Shown here: positions 12,549 to 23,853 of the stretch, piece by piece | How the letters are laid out: each line of letters starts with the position of its first letter | How positions within the stretch are numbered: position 1 is the first letter of the stretch | NCBI GenBank assembly: GCA_948567375.1 | Contig: OX419756.1 | Location: 28,472,333-28,536,332, forward strand | Direction: 5' to 3' | DNA length: 64,000 bases | From: Lunularia cruciata | Taxonomy: Eukaryota; Streptophyta; Marchantiopsida; Lunulariales; Lunulariaceae | Notes under the pieces: model-generated | The model's input: only the letters and a program-made list of their open reading frames with translations | Databases searched by the model: none | What the model was told of the DNA's origin: nothing | Program-made: the position numbers and the translations under genes

Positions 12549-12783
12549 TCTTGCATAATGAGTATAGATATGAATTAATGAATTATTGAATCTTCATCAA
12601 AATCTTGTTCTTTTGATAAGGTTTAAACGCTCTACTTCATAAAACTAAAAATTAAAAATCAAGCTTTCTTGCATAATGAGTATAGATATGAATTAATGAA
12701 TTATTGAATCTTCATCAAAATCTTGTTCTTTTGATAAGGTTTAAACGCTCTACTTCATAAAATTAAAAATTAAAATTCAAGCA
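12549..12783. repeat. Recent 118-bp tandem duplication
   Basis: A 118-bp AT-rich segment beginning TTCTTGCATAATGAGTATAG occurs twice head to tail. The two copies differ at only about two positions, so the duplication is young compared with the surrounding sequence. Confidence 0.9.
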
Positions 12784-13553
12784 TCTAAAAAAAATAAAAA
12801 TATATATATACAGGATGCAATATAAATGCTTTTCAATCAACGAATTAGACTTTTAATTAGTACTTCTATAAAATATTTGCTCTTAGATTGATTCTTGAGA
12901 AATTCGATTTAATTAATGCCTCTATGGTCCTTATATTTCTAGATTTTCTAACTACCAGTTCCAAATGACCTTCCGATTGAATAGTAAGCCACTACATTGC
13001 ACGTGATTATCAAGGGATAAATTTATATCATTTTTAACATATACATATTAACATCTATACAATCTTTTAAGATGCAATCCTACTATTCAATTGAAAGGTA
13101 ATTTGTAATTAGTAAATAAAATATGCAGAAGCCTCCAAAAACTAGACTAAATAATCGACAACAAAAATAAAATTTGGTTTCCCAACAATTGGATTAAATA
13201 ATTAATAACAATGAAGAAATTTCCAAAATACCTTACTTTAAAAAAAAGCATTCTGCAAAATACTTTATTTTCATCTTAAAATTTTCACCCCACACTATGT
13301 TCCTTTCTCCACACATGTCCCCCACACACAACAAGGAGGAGGAATACCACCCTTCACCAGTACAAAGTAGAAACGAATTTCGTTCACTGCATATCACACA
13401 ACATGTGAAAATCGCGTATGCTGGCACTCATGTTGCTCGGCGTGTCGATTGGGCGAAGATACTATTGTGGTGTTGCTGCGTGAGTGGAGATTGAAGCGAG
13501 CGAAGAGGGGATTCTGGTAATAACTTTGGTTTGCATGGTGCATTTTTGGGGTA

Positions 13554-13578
13554 TACTTCTTCTTTTGAAGAAGAAGTA
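13554..13578. repeat. Perfect 11-bp stem hairpin, TTG loop
   Basis: Arms TACTTCTTCTT and AAGAAGAAGTA flank TTG. It has the same 3-nt loop as the intronic hairpin at 3194-3240. It is short enough that chance in a simple-sequence context is possible. Confidence 0.7.
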
Positions 13579-13930
13579 GGTTGTTTTGGAAAAAGAGGAA
13601 AACTTCAATTTCATCAAATTATATAGAATAACCTGTATAAAACATTCTTAAACGACCACCTTACACATTTTATTTTATTTCTTAAATGAACACCTTAAAA
13701 GAACAGTACTATTTTCATAGGAAATTTAGAATTAAAATTAAGAAGGACTTGGAACCACCCTCAGAGTCCTTTCCACCTACGACAGAGGGCTCTGGAAACA
13801 CCTCAACTTAAGGCAACAGATACTATGGTCAAGTGCAGGTTCCCCCAACCATGGTCTTCTCAACGACCAAACTTGTCTTGAGTTGGACAGTGACTTGGTT
13901 ACAAGTATAACACTGGTTTAGAATGCATTC

Positions 13931-13961
13931 CATCGTCATCATCATCATCATCATCATCCAT
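13931..13961. repeat. CAT microsatellite
   Basis: About eight to ten CAT units in a row with one interruption. No gene context. Confidence 0.9.
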
Positions 13962-14344
13962 GCACTCCATCATCTGGAGCACAACGACTACTGATCTTGA
14001 TGTCCATGTCCAAAATCCGGATCTCCCCCCACCACATTCCATTGGGAGGACTGATCTGGTCATTCCAACAGATGCATATTGCTGGTGTAGAAGTGCCTCA
14101 CGAACTCCCCTGCTCTCTGACAGAAAAAATATCTTTTGTCGATAGACTTGACACCTGGTGCACGGGGAATAATACTGTACTTTGCATGAAGGTATGTATA
14201 CTACGAGGAGGAGGAGTAACTAACCTACTAAGGAAGGTGTGAGAAAAATATATCTCAAGTCCCCCTAGGACAGCCTGTCGCTTTGTGAAGATTTTCTCTT
14301 TTATTTCAGATTTACAATACAAGAGACTATGGTGCATCCAATTC

Positions 14345-14370
14345 TTACTTTACAACGCTTTGTAAAGTAA
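14345..14370. repeat. Perfect 10-bp stem hairpin
   Basis: TTACTTTACA and TGTAAAGTAA flank a 6-nt loop in AT-rich intergenic DNA. Short arms make this a minor feature. Confidence 0.6.
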
Positions 14371-16359
14371 AGAAATGTTTGAAATTAAGAGAACTCATAA
14401 CGAAATAATTCAGGTATCACTTTTAGCGCGGATGGGAACTGCAAGTAAGTGAAGTATCTTTAAAAGAGAAGGAAAAATAAAAAAGGTTACCTTAATGACC
14501 AGGATGGCCTTATAGCTGTGTCTCTATTTTCAAGTCTATCTAGACCTTCACAACAAATATTGCACACGAAAATGGTAGGTTTACTTTTGCAATACAAAAT
14601 GAAATATATGTATAGTAGTGTTTCAGATTCCCCACATGGCCTAACCGACAAATTTGGACTTTGAAGAGGACTTAAATGAAGGACCATCAACTTATCGTTT
14701 ATGGGGTATTCTAAAGAGATGTTCAATTGTTTGAACTCAGGTTTTAGTGGAAGTGGTACCTACACTATGATTCTTCCAATATAAGTTAGGTTCTCCTGGT
14801 GTCCTCTTGCGAGGAAGTCACGACAAAGGACAGCTAATTCATGGTCTTTTAAAGTTAAAAGTGGATGGAGACACTCCCCCACAAGTCACTCCGTATATAA
14901 CACTTTAGCAAGTGTGCGAGTCTTGTAGGGTCTTTACAGCAAATAGTTGTTGCATATTTGAACTATAGTGCATGAGTGGTCTAGGTGTCTTGATTGATCT
15001 CGCAGATGAATCTGGTATGAAACAAATAGAAGATTTATATTTGTAGCTGTCAAAGAGAGATATCATGCAGAAGATGAATATCAAGTCTTCCCTCTCATCT
15101 TATGTGTAACAAGATACTAAAAACAAGTATTGGAAGAACCTTCTCCGCATTGGATTTTGTTCTGAAGGACTGATGCTTTTCATGCTTTTTTATTCATTTT
15201 TTTAAATTTTTTTTAAAATTGTTGGATACAGCTTCTGGAGGACAAACAACTAGTCGATACGAAGACCTTCGACAACATTAGCCTTGTTGTCTTCCTGTTC
15301 GATCCTTGTGATGTATATGCGATTCTTCCAGGCTACTTCATGACATTTGGGTAAATTAAGTAAGTCGTTGTTTCAAAGAAATCACGTGAATGAAGAGTGT
15401 TTATCATGTGAGGTACATTGGACAAAGCGGATTAGGAAAATCTAGATCCACTCCTGTTTTATTTAGAATATTGCCAGAGTTCGAAGTACCCACCGGATTT
15501 TGGGTCCGAATGAGGTTTTATGAATAAAAGGTTTGCATTATCTTTCATATATCAATCAGAACAGATTTTAACACCATGAATTAATACCAAAGAAATCAGG
15601 AGAAGTCAGTGTATAAAGGTGTCAGTTTTATATCCACATGAGAATGTATAGTGATATTTACAGGCTTAGAAAAGAGATCATGATATAACGTGTGAACAAA
15701 CTCAAAGAAAGAGATAGACGAGGTTATTATTGGCATTTATTTAGTCGAAGATTACTACAAAAAAAGTTGACCTGAAGTATCGAATATAATATTATCTCAA
15801 TTTAATGAAGGGATATTGCCATTTTGGATGAGTGAAGATAGGCACCTCGCTTTCCAACTACAGATTCTGCACATATAGAAGCTGGAAAAGAATTATAAAA
15901 ATAAAAATAAAAGTAACATAAAAATTTCAACACGTGGTTCACTTCCTTCTCTGGTGCTAATCTGTACAATAGGAAGGGCCTCTGTCCACCACTCTCTTAT
16001 TTGAGAGGTTGCTACCTGATCCGAACCTATGAGATCCACTTAAGTATAGTACTTTTTTAGATTATAAATATTAAGTATTTAATTTAGACAAGTGAAGAGA
16101 GTATTTTACTACTTTGTCTATTTAAAAAATAAAATTGAAATATTTTTTTTTCGTTCTTTCAAATAATACACATAATATAAAAAAGATCTCCCATTATTCA
16201 TAAGTATCTTGTACATAATATAAACAGATTTTCCTGTGTTTTTTCTTAAATTATTGAGATTATTTTTATAGTCTTAAGACCGACATGTGGGAAAAACTAC
16301 TCTACAACTAATCCTTCTTGACATATACGGTAAAAAGAAAACAAGTAAAGGGCAAATGC

Positions 16360-16410
16360 CTAAAAAAGGATATTATATTAGCCTATTGGCTGATATAATA
16401 TCCTTTTTAG
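16360..16410. repeat. Near-perfect 23-bp inverted repeat, TATT loop
   Basis: Arms 16360-16383 and 16388-16410 pair with one extra A and one mismatch around the loop TATT. It is AT-rich with GCC/GGC at the loop side. It resembles the other snap-back hairpins of the window. Confidence 0.85.
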
Positions 16411-16989
16411 AATGGGAATGAAAATGATAATGCATGTGGGAAAACATCAACAGCTTAACAAAACCTACATTGATAGCACCATGCAAATTGCCACTTCGAC
16501 ACCACCACGCAGAGGAAGATAAGCTTAGATTGACATAGCGCTCGTGGGCATAAAATGAAATGATTAGTTAAATTTCACGTGTTTGAGGTGAAGTCTTTGT
16601 ATATTCATCTCCCACCACCACTCCACTTTCGCCAACATTTCTGCCCAGGAAACTTGAACTTCCTTCCTATACTTTGTCTTCCTAAGTCATATTAGCGACT
16701 AATTTGAAATGAAAATACTACCACTTTCATATGTGAAATTTTTTTGGCTCTTAAGATCCAACTTCCCTTCCTCCACGGTGAGATTTAAGTGCTTGTTCGA
16801 AATTTCTACAACTTGACTGGCGACTCAGATAATAATGATATTTTTTTTCAAAGAATTTTAACAATAGCAAATATGAGCTATGTATCCCATCCATTTGAGA
16901 TAAAAGTAAAGATTGAGAATATCAATCACAACCAACAAAGAAGGAGTGATATAAAGAAAAACACAACCTATGATACTAAACATAAACAT

Positions 16990-19250
16990 CAGATGGACTG
17001 CTATTGGAGAGATCTTTTTGCGCTTGGTTAGCTGTACCATTGTGTCCTTCAAGATCAATCTCAATTCCGAAAGCACCTCAATCCACATCACTTTGGAGTA
17101 GCTACACCTAGAGGTTGTGAGGCTATTTCCCTAGGCATTCAAGCACTCCTAAGTATCCATCCAGGAGTGTGTTGTCCTACAAGTGGATGCTGAGAATGCT
17201 TTTAATAGCATTTCTCAATATCCATCTTTAGAGAGCTTAGGGAGGCCAATGGATCCTTGGAAAATCTCATTATTTTTGTGTGGTTATTCTATTACACTCC
17301 TAGTTCCCTTTACTACCAACATGAGTGGTCATAGGAGGGAGTTATCATCTTGGATTCAATTGTCAATACACGATAGGGAGATCCTTTAGGGAGATCTTTG
17401 TTTGCCATGGCTCACTTTAGAGCTCTTTTATCTACTACTTTGGCCATGCAAGTTTGTGTATTTCACTCCTTAGCAGAAAATACACAGATTGTGGATGAAG
17501 TATATCAGATTAGGCCTGCCTTTGATCACTTGACTACCGAGCTACATCTTGTAGGCTTGAGAGTCAAGGTGTCAAAGTGTAGAGCATGGTCTCCTTCAAG
17601 TATCTCTCCTCACCTTGAGCTTCTAGTGGGGTGTGTCACATCTACATAAGGACTACATATTCTTGGAGTACTTATAGAATCCAAGGATTTTGTCACATGT
17701 TTCTTAGACGCTACCCGTGCAAAGGAGGTTCTCCAGGTGGATGACCTTCCTCTACTAGGAGATATGTAGGTGGCATTTGGTAAACTCTCCTCTATTATTG
17801 CACATCAACCGACTTACCTTCTCCATACCGTTCCCCCTTTCCTTAACTTTTCTTTCAAGTCTAAGAGCTTTTGATATGAGGATTATGGGAGTCTTTGGTG
17901 ATATCATTGGACCAGGGACATTTGAGTGTGTGACGGGGGATTTGGCAGATAGACAAATATCTCTATTGATCTTGTGCAGCGGGGTAGGCCTATTATCTAT
18001 GGAGGAGATGACACTTATAGCATTTTGGGGTAGTTGGGCTTTCTTGGCACCCCTACTTTCTTCACATTTTGTGGTTGTTGATAGGCCAATTTTGGAGACA
18101 TATGTGACCAAGGTGGAGGAGGGATCCTTTTCACTCCAAGTGTTATTGTGGTAGACAAGAGATGGTCTATCCCAATAGGCATGAGAGGACCTTCCATCCT
18201 TTGCTTCACTATTGTCAAATTGGACAAGAGGTTTGCAGTCTTCCTTGACGGAGTGTAACTATATGCTACATTCTCTCTTAGTTGACTCATCCATTCCTCA
18301 AGCCACTAGAGCACATCTTTGCTCTTGCTCCAACAAGGGTGTAGGCTCTTGGATCCTAGCTTGACTATGCATTAGTGCATTCTGACTCGCGCCAACCACC
18401 TTCTCTACAACAATGAGGTTCCACCTAGGTTTGGTCCACCCATCTATATCTTCGTTACTCACTTGTGAGTGTGGTTCTACACTAGATGCAATAGCAGTCC
18501 ATATGACACAATGTCCTTTTTGGAGGACAAAAGATAGCTACCCATGATGCCATAAGGGATGTAGTGTTTGCTATGGCACAAGAGAGTGGATACCTTGCTT
18601 GGAGGGAGTGTTCATATTCTTTGTAGACCACATATGTCAGAGCAGACTTATACTTGGTCCGAGATGATCCGGTGATAATGGCGGATGTTGTGGTTACAGA
18701 CCCTATGCATGATGCAATTTTGGAAGGAGTGATTACTCATCCTCATGGATGGGTGGTGAGCGGAGCAGCAACATGCAAGATCTCCAAGTACAGGGGTTTG
18801 CAGCAAGGTCACCTCTTTGTTCCTCTAGCCTTGGAGTTATATGGAGTGATGGACACGGTGTTCCACACATTTGTCAAGGAGCGCACAAGAGCTTATCATA
18901 TTAGATGCCAAGGGTACCACTCTCTCTCTCATACTTTGTATCATACTTTAGACAACGTGTGTCCATTGCTCTACAGAGAACATTGGCCGGTGCAATCCAT
19001 AAGAAAGCAATCACTCTAGGTGATACTTCTTTGGATGCTCCAATCATTTGTAGACCTTGTAATTTGCATAGCTCTTGGGTGCGGTGGTGCAGATTTCTCA
19101 TATTAATACTATTGGAGCCTAACCCCATTTTCTCTCTTTTTGTCTCTCCCTTGATGGGGTCTTCCCATCCTTCATGTGTTCTATGTTGTAGCCTTTTTCC
19201 CATCTTTGATACATATAGGCTTATATTCCCAAGACCTGAACCATGAACAA
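16990..19250 (+). mobile_element. Non-LTR-type retrotransposon relic (RT plus endonuclease-like end)
   Basis: Fragments in several plus-strand frames match a reverse transcriptase family that I associate with non-LTR elements: an AIGEIFLRLVS start (~16995), HFGVATPRG (~17087), DAENAFNSIS (motif A, ~17186), GDPLG followed by LFAMAHFRAL (motif B, ~17380), the degraded catalytic block near CVFHSLAENTQIV, and KVSKCRAWSP. DDLPLLGD follows at ~17740. Further on are a VVVTDP...GVITHPHG segment (~18680), which resembles a PD-(D/E)XK-type endonuclease region, then LFVPLALELYG and FRQRVSIALQR. The copy has several in-frame stops and frame changes and cannot make protein. The catalytic aspartate pair of motif C appears lost. 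Assignment to a clade is not possible by eye. Confidence 0.7.
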
Positions 19251-21982
19251 GTTAAAATACACTAATACTAAAGACTTAAGGTAATGAATAGACAAGCTTG
19301 AAATTTAGCGGTTTACTTTGATCCAAAGCCAAACCGCCAAATCTAGGAAATACCTCGGCTAGAGTTTCAGGTCTTGGATATGATTTTAGCCTATTTGAGA
19401 CATCAGGTTTCTTGTGGTTCTTTCTTTAGTATGGATAAAAGGGAGAAAGAACTGGTGATTATCAATCGGCATTAGGGTGTTTGGACAGCTAAGTTAAGCA
19501 GCGGTACTCCAATGAGAACCAAGTTCTAGATACGGAAGAGGAGTAGATTGAGGAACACGTGGATATTCTCGGAAAAGTACACTTTCAAATACATGTGGAG
19601 ATAAAAAGGGGAAAGGCAGGGAGGGCAGGCCGGGGCCTCTGGAGGATAAGACTGAAGGGAAGGTTAGGGAAGGTTAGGGCAAAGAAGGGGAGAGCAAGGA
19701 GTTGGAGAAAAGCGAAAGAGAAGATGACAGGACAGAGGAGGACAGGGTGTCATTGACGACAAGGGACGACAGGGCATCCTGCGAATCGTAGCTAAGGTTA
19801 AGGGAAGATCTGGCGAGGGAGGTAGTTTAGCGGAAGGGTTGGGCAGGGTTGGGAGGAAGCAAGGAGAGGGAGCCGGTGGAGGTATTATTAGGGTGCGGTG
19901 TACGCGATGGGGAATGGACGACAGCTGGGAACGGGAGGGCACCAGCCATGTGTCATGCTTGTGACAGTCGGCCAGCCTGGCCCTTTCCCGGGTGTATGGC
20001 CTGGCCTGGCCTGGCCGTCCGTCCCCCACTCCTTCTGCCCGCCCGCCCCCCCGCCAGCCTTCTTCTTCCTCTCCTTGCCCATGCCCGCCAGTAAACAGCC
20101 TTTCATTGGTTCTACCGAGCTGGTAGGAATTGTCCGTCTGAACCACGGCGAGGAGCAGAACCTAGAGATATTACGTACCGGAGCTGTGCTCGGGTACCCG
20201 GCCCGGAAGTGTTTTACTACCGGGAAAAGCATGAACTTACCGAATTGATTTGAACTTCGGGATGTTTTCAAGGTATAGTCGACATTTTTGAAGAAGATTC
20301 CTAGAATAACAACCTTCTTGCTTTTCAGACATACCTCTTCAGGGACCTGCCGGGACGAATTCCACTATAGCTGGGATTTAAATTTGCCGAGTACTACAAT
20401 ACCGGACCCTGCAAGGTTCACCAGGACATCGTGGTACAGCACTGTATTCACATCAACCAAATCTACTCAACTGGGCCTAGGAACAAGTTACCGGTAAGCC
20501 AAACGTGATATCACAGTTAAGGCATTCAGCCAAACGCAAAACCAGCGGTACAAACCATACACATTACAACCTCTACACATTTCTTGTTGGACAAATTTTA
20601 AATTCGAATGAAGGCGTTTACCGACACGGTGGCACTTTCTATCTTCTTACTCAGTTGTAAGTTTCGGTGGATCTCCAATAAGGCTGGCGCGGTCCAGTAT
20701 CTAACTGCGGTCAAGTTTATCGAGGAAAGCTCGCCGCCAATCTGCCCTGCGCCAACCTCATCCCGTCCCGTTCTACTATACTATTACGTCCATAGCCTTT
20801 CGGTCCGTCCTCACCCTATCGATGACTGAAGGGAAACTGTACCACAGTACATGTGACGATAAGGACCCGCCAGGCTTGCAGTTCGCTTCTCTTCGTTTCT
20901 CTTACAGAAGGACGGATGTAGATGTTGCTTATTTCACCATTACTATCACCTGTGTACTTTTTGCCTGGCTGCCTGGCTTGATTGACGACTCGCATCACAA
21001 GACAGGCAAGATCGGATTTGTTTTGTGAGCGAGGATGAGTTGTATGGCGGATTGGAACATAGGGTGCAAGCTCACTCGCACTACGTACTAAGACGACGAC
21101 TGTCTGGCGCTAGCTACAATGCATCGCGGCTAATCTATCTTTAATTTGTCTCATTTCGGATTGACCTCCTACTCTGCGCTTGCATCCTGTCTGGCATCTC
21201 TCCACTCCAGTAAAGCGCCCGCTCGCTTTGTTCGCTGGTGGGGGGGCGGGGTCTCTTGCTTTGCTTAGTACGTAGTCGTCACTCTCGGGCAATCTCCTCC
21301 CCTTCATTCCACTCCACTTCCCTTGCTACCTCTGCCTCTTCTTCCCCTGCCCTCTACCAACCAGTGGGATATAGTTCCCCTCTTCCTCCTTGCTCTGGTG
21401 TCCATCCCGGCTGTCCAGTTCCCTCCGCCTCACTTGCGTCTTTCATGTCAATGCGGGCTCCCACCCGTCGAGTCTAGTAGAGCAGAGGTTGCCCTGCCTG
21501 TGGCTTACTACTTCTTACACACATTGAGTGCTTGTTGATTCAAGGTCGTTGAGCGAAGTTGCTAGGGAGTGAAGTATCGCATAGATCGTGTCAACTTTCC
21601 TTGATCGCACGGGATAGCGCTGTTTTTTGCGACACTTTCATTGCCGTGAGTGACCTTGGGAGCGTATAGGCTCTTGGAGGGATATGGCTACCAGTTTGGT
21701 GTGACATGGAGTGCCCTACGATTTCTTCATTTCTTCCAGCTGCTGCACGGGCGGCTTGCAATTCGTCGTCATCTTTGAGACCATAAGCAAAAGGACGAGG
21801 GCTGTCATTTTCTGCTGCGAGCATTTGGGCCCGCGGGATGCTTGCGAGTGTCGGAGGTTTCTGATATGTTTCTGGAGCAGAGGAGTAGTTGCGATTCGAC
21901 TCGGATCAAATGATTGTTTATGTGACTTGAGGAGGTCTGGTTTTAGTGCAGAGGGCATCCGGGGGGTGTTACTCAGGTTGTA
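19251..21982. other. Intergenic and probable 5' region of the DUF1005 gene
   Basis: There is a purine-rich block (19590-19780), a GC-rich block with C runs around 19980-20070, and a G-run at 21239-21249. The last ~900 bp before the ATG at 21983 are mixed sequence with pyrimidine tracts and may include promoter and 5' UTR. Open frames on both strands in the GC-rich block overlap each other and resemble nothing I know. Confidence 0.5.
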
Positions 21983-23853
21983 ATGGAACCGCGGGCTTTT
22001 CTCAAGCTGTCTGTAGGAGGGCTAGGGCTGAGAATTCCAGTGGCCTCGAAAGCGTCTAGAACAGGAGTACATGCTGCTTCCTCTCCATGTTTTTGCGAAA
22101 TAAGTTTGACGAACTTCCCTGTACAAACGGTACCGGTCACTCTTCTGTCTCCTACTACTGTGGATGTGGACACCCATACCCTTGCGGCAAGCTTTTATTT
22201 GGATGAGCCTGCTCTCCAGAAACTCCTGGCTATCTCATGCTGCAATGCTTCACCGTCCTATCTGAAAGTAGTAGTGTTCTCTGGGCGTCAGGGGTCTTGC
22301 TGTGGTGTTCGGACAGGGAAGAAACTTGGCACTTTCAAGATACCTGTAGCATATGAATGGTCGGAGCGTAAGTCGGTTCAACTTCATACTGGTTGGACCA
22401 GCATCGGGAGGAGTAAGGGCGAGGGTAGAAGGCCCGGGGCGGAGTTACATGTGAATGTGAAGGTTGAACCTGATCCCAGATATATCTTTGAGTTCGATGG
22501 TGAGCCTGCGTTGAGTCCTCAGATTGTACAAGTACAGGGCAACATGCGGCAACCCATTTTCAGTTGCAAGTTTAGTCGCGACAGAAGTTCACGTTCACGG
22601 TGAGCATTCCTGTCTCTTCTACTGCTTCACATCCATGTCGCATGCACATATGAGTCTGTCATTTAGGAGTAACATGTTTCTGAAATTTGAACTCCATGTT
22701 GTCATTGGGTTGCCTGTTCTTTCTGTATTCCTCGACTGAGCCCTCAAGTCATTTATGTCGTTACTCGTTTTGCCACTACAGTAGCATGGGTTAAGGCCTT
22801 CTCTCTTTCATACAGGGAGTCCTTGGATAATTGCTTTAGAAGTTATGGCGCTAATTATAAGTTGCATTTATCGTTGATTCTTTTACTTTCTGGGCACTAT
22901 ATTGTTTTTTGTTTCCCCTTTGAAGCCAGCATTTTTCCAACAACCCCCCGGATTTTGCACTTTCGGATGGGCGGTATCGTCTTTTCGTGTAGGGAGATGT
23001 GTGACCTCGATGGCCTAGTGAAAGTTCAGTCATCTTCACAACTTCTAAACGATTAACCCCTCTAGCGGGTCATGCGAATCCTCGCCGTTCCTCAGTGAAA
23101 TGGGAGGGACTCTAACGCCATTTATTCCGTATTATCAGGTTGGGCTCAGTTGATGTATCAGCCGGGAACGGGTGGTCGGGCTCTGGCAACGGAGACGGCA
23201 ACAAGGAGAGGAAGGAGCGAAAAGGATGGCTGGTGATGATTCATGACTTGTCAGGTTCACCCGTGGCTGCAGCGTCAATGATCACACCATTTGTACCGTC
23301 GGCAGGTTCCGATCTTGTCAGTCGGTCGAACCCTGGAGTGTGGTTGATATTGAGACCGGAGCCTTCTGGTGTCGATAGCTGGAGACCGTGGGGGAGGCTG
23401 GAGGCATGGAGAGAGCGTGGCCGAGGTTCTATAGGTTGTAAATTTACTTTGAATCAGGAGGGTGGTGGAGTGGCGGGTGTCAGCTCGGGGGTACTGATAG
23501 CGGAAGCAAATTTGAGTGTTCAAAACGGTGGAGAGTTTATGATCGATACAGGGAGACTAAGACCGGAAGGATCATCTCCCAATTCACCAATCCAGAGCCC
23601 GAAGAGCAGTGGAGAATTTTCTTTCACTCATGTGCTTCCGTCAGTTGGAGGCTTCGTCATGAAATGCAACGTCAAAGGTGAAAAGGGTGGCATCAAGCCG
23701 GTGATCCAACTTGCAATGCGACATGTAAGTTGTGTGGAAGACGCAGCTGTTTTTATGGCCCTTGCTGCTGCTGTAAATCTAAGTGTGGATGCTTGCCAGC
23801 CTTTCTCGAGAAAGCTAAGAACCGAACTCTCTCATCCGTCAGTACCGTCATAG
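21983..23853 (+). CDS. DUF1005 family protein
   Basis: There are two exons, 21983-22599 and 23139-23853 (stop TAG). The intron is GT-AG and the join is in phase (CG|G), giving 443 residues. The start fits the family: MEPRAFLKLSVGGLGLRIP resembles the usual MDPQ-F-RL-VGSL-L. The second exon has the most conserved block, KGWLVMIHDLSGSPVAAAS then TPFVPS-GSD-VSRSNPG-WLILRP and WGRLEAWRERG, and near the end HVSCVEDAAVFMALAAAVNL. DUF1005 proteins are plant-specific. One Arabidopsis member is known as a stress-induced gene (ASG1), but the biochemical function is unknown to me. No signal peptide or membrane span is evident. Length agrees with full-length family members, so the gene looks intact. Confidence 0.92.

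Larger units (their letters stand above)
10479..16985. other. Intergenic stretch without recognisable genes
   Basis: This stretch follows the stop of the large gene and precedes the non-LTR relic. It starts with probable 3' UTR, then holds the ~110-bp tandem array (11256-11700), the 118-bp duplication (12549-12783), a CAT microsatellite and several hairpins, and becomes strongly AT-rich from about 11.9 to 16.7 kb. Open frames are all short and show no family resemblance that I recognise. Confidence 0.6.

Noticed and set aside
19470-19530. AAGTTAAGC with nearby 5S-rRNA-like words
   Set aside because: The rest of the 5S sequence and its internal control region do not match; one short word is chance.
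19660-20270. Overlapping open frames on both strands in GC-rich sequence
   Set aside because: Proline- and arginine-rich frames expected by chance in GC-rich DNA; no domain, no splice support.
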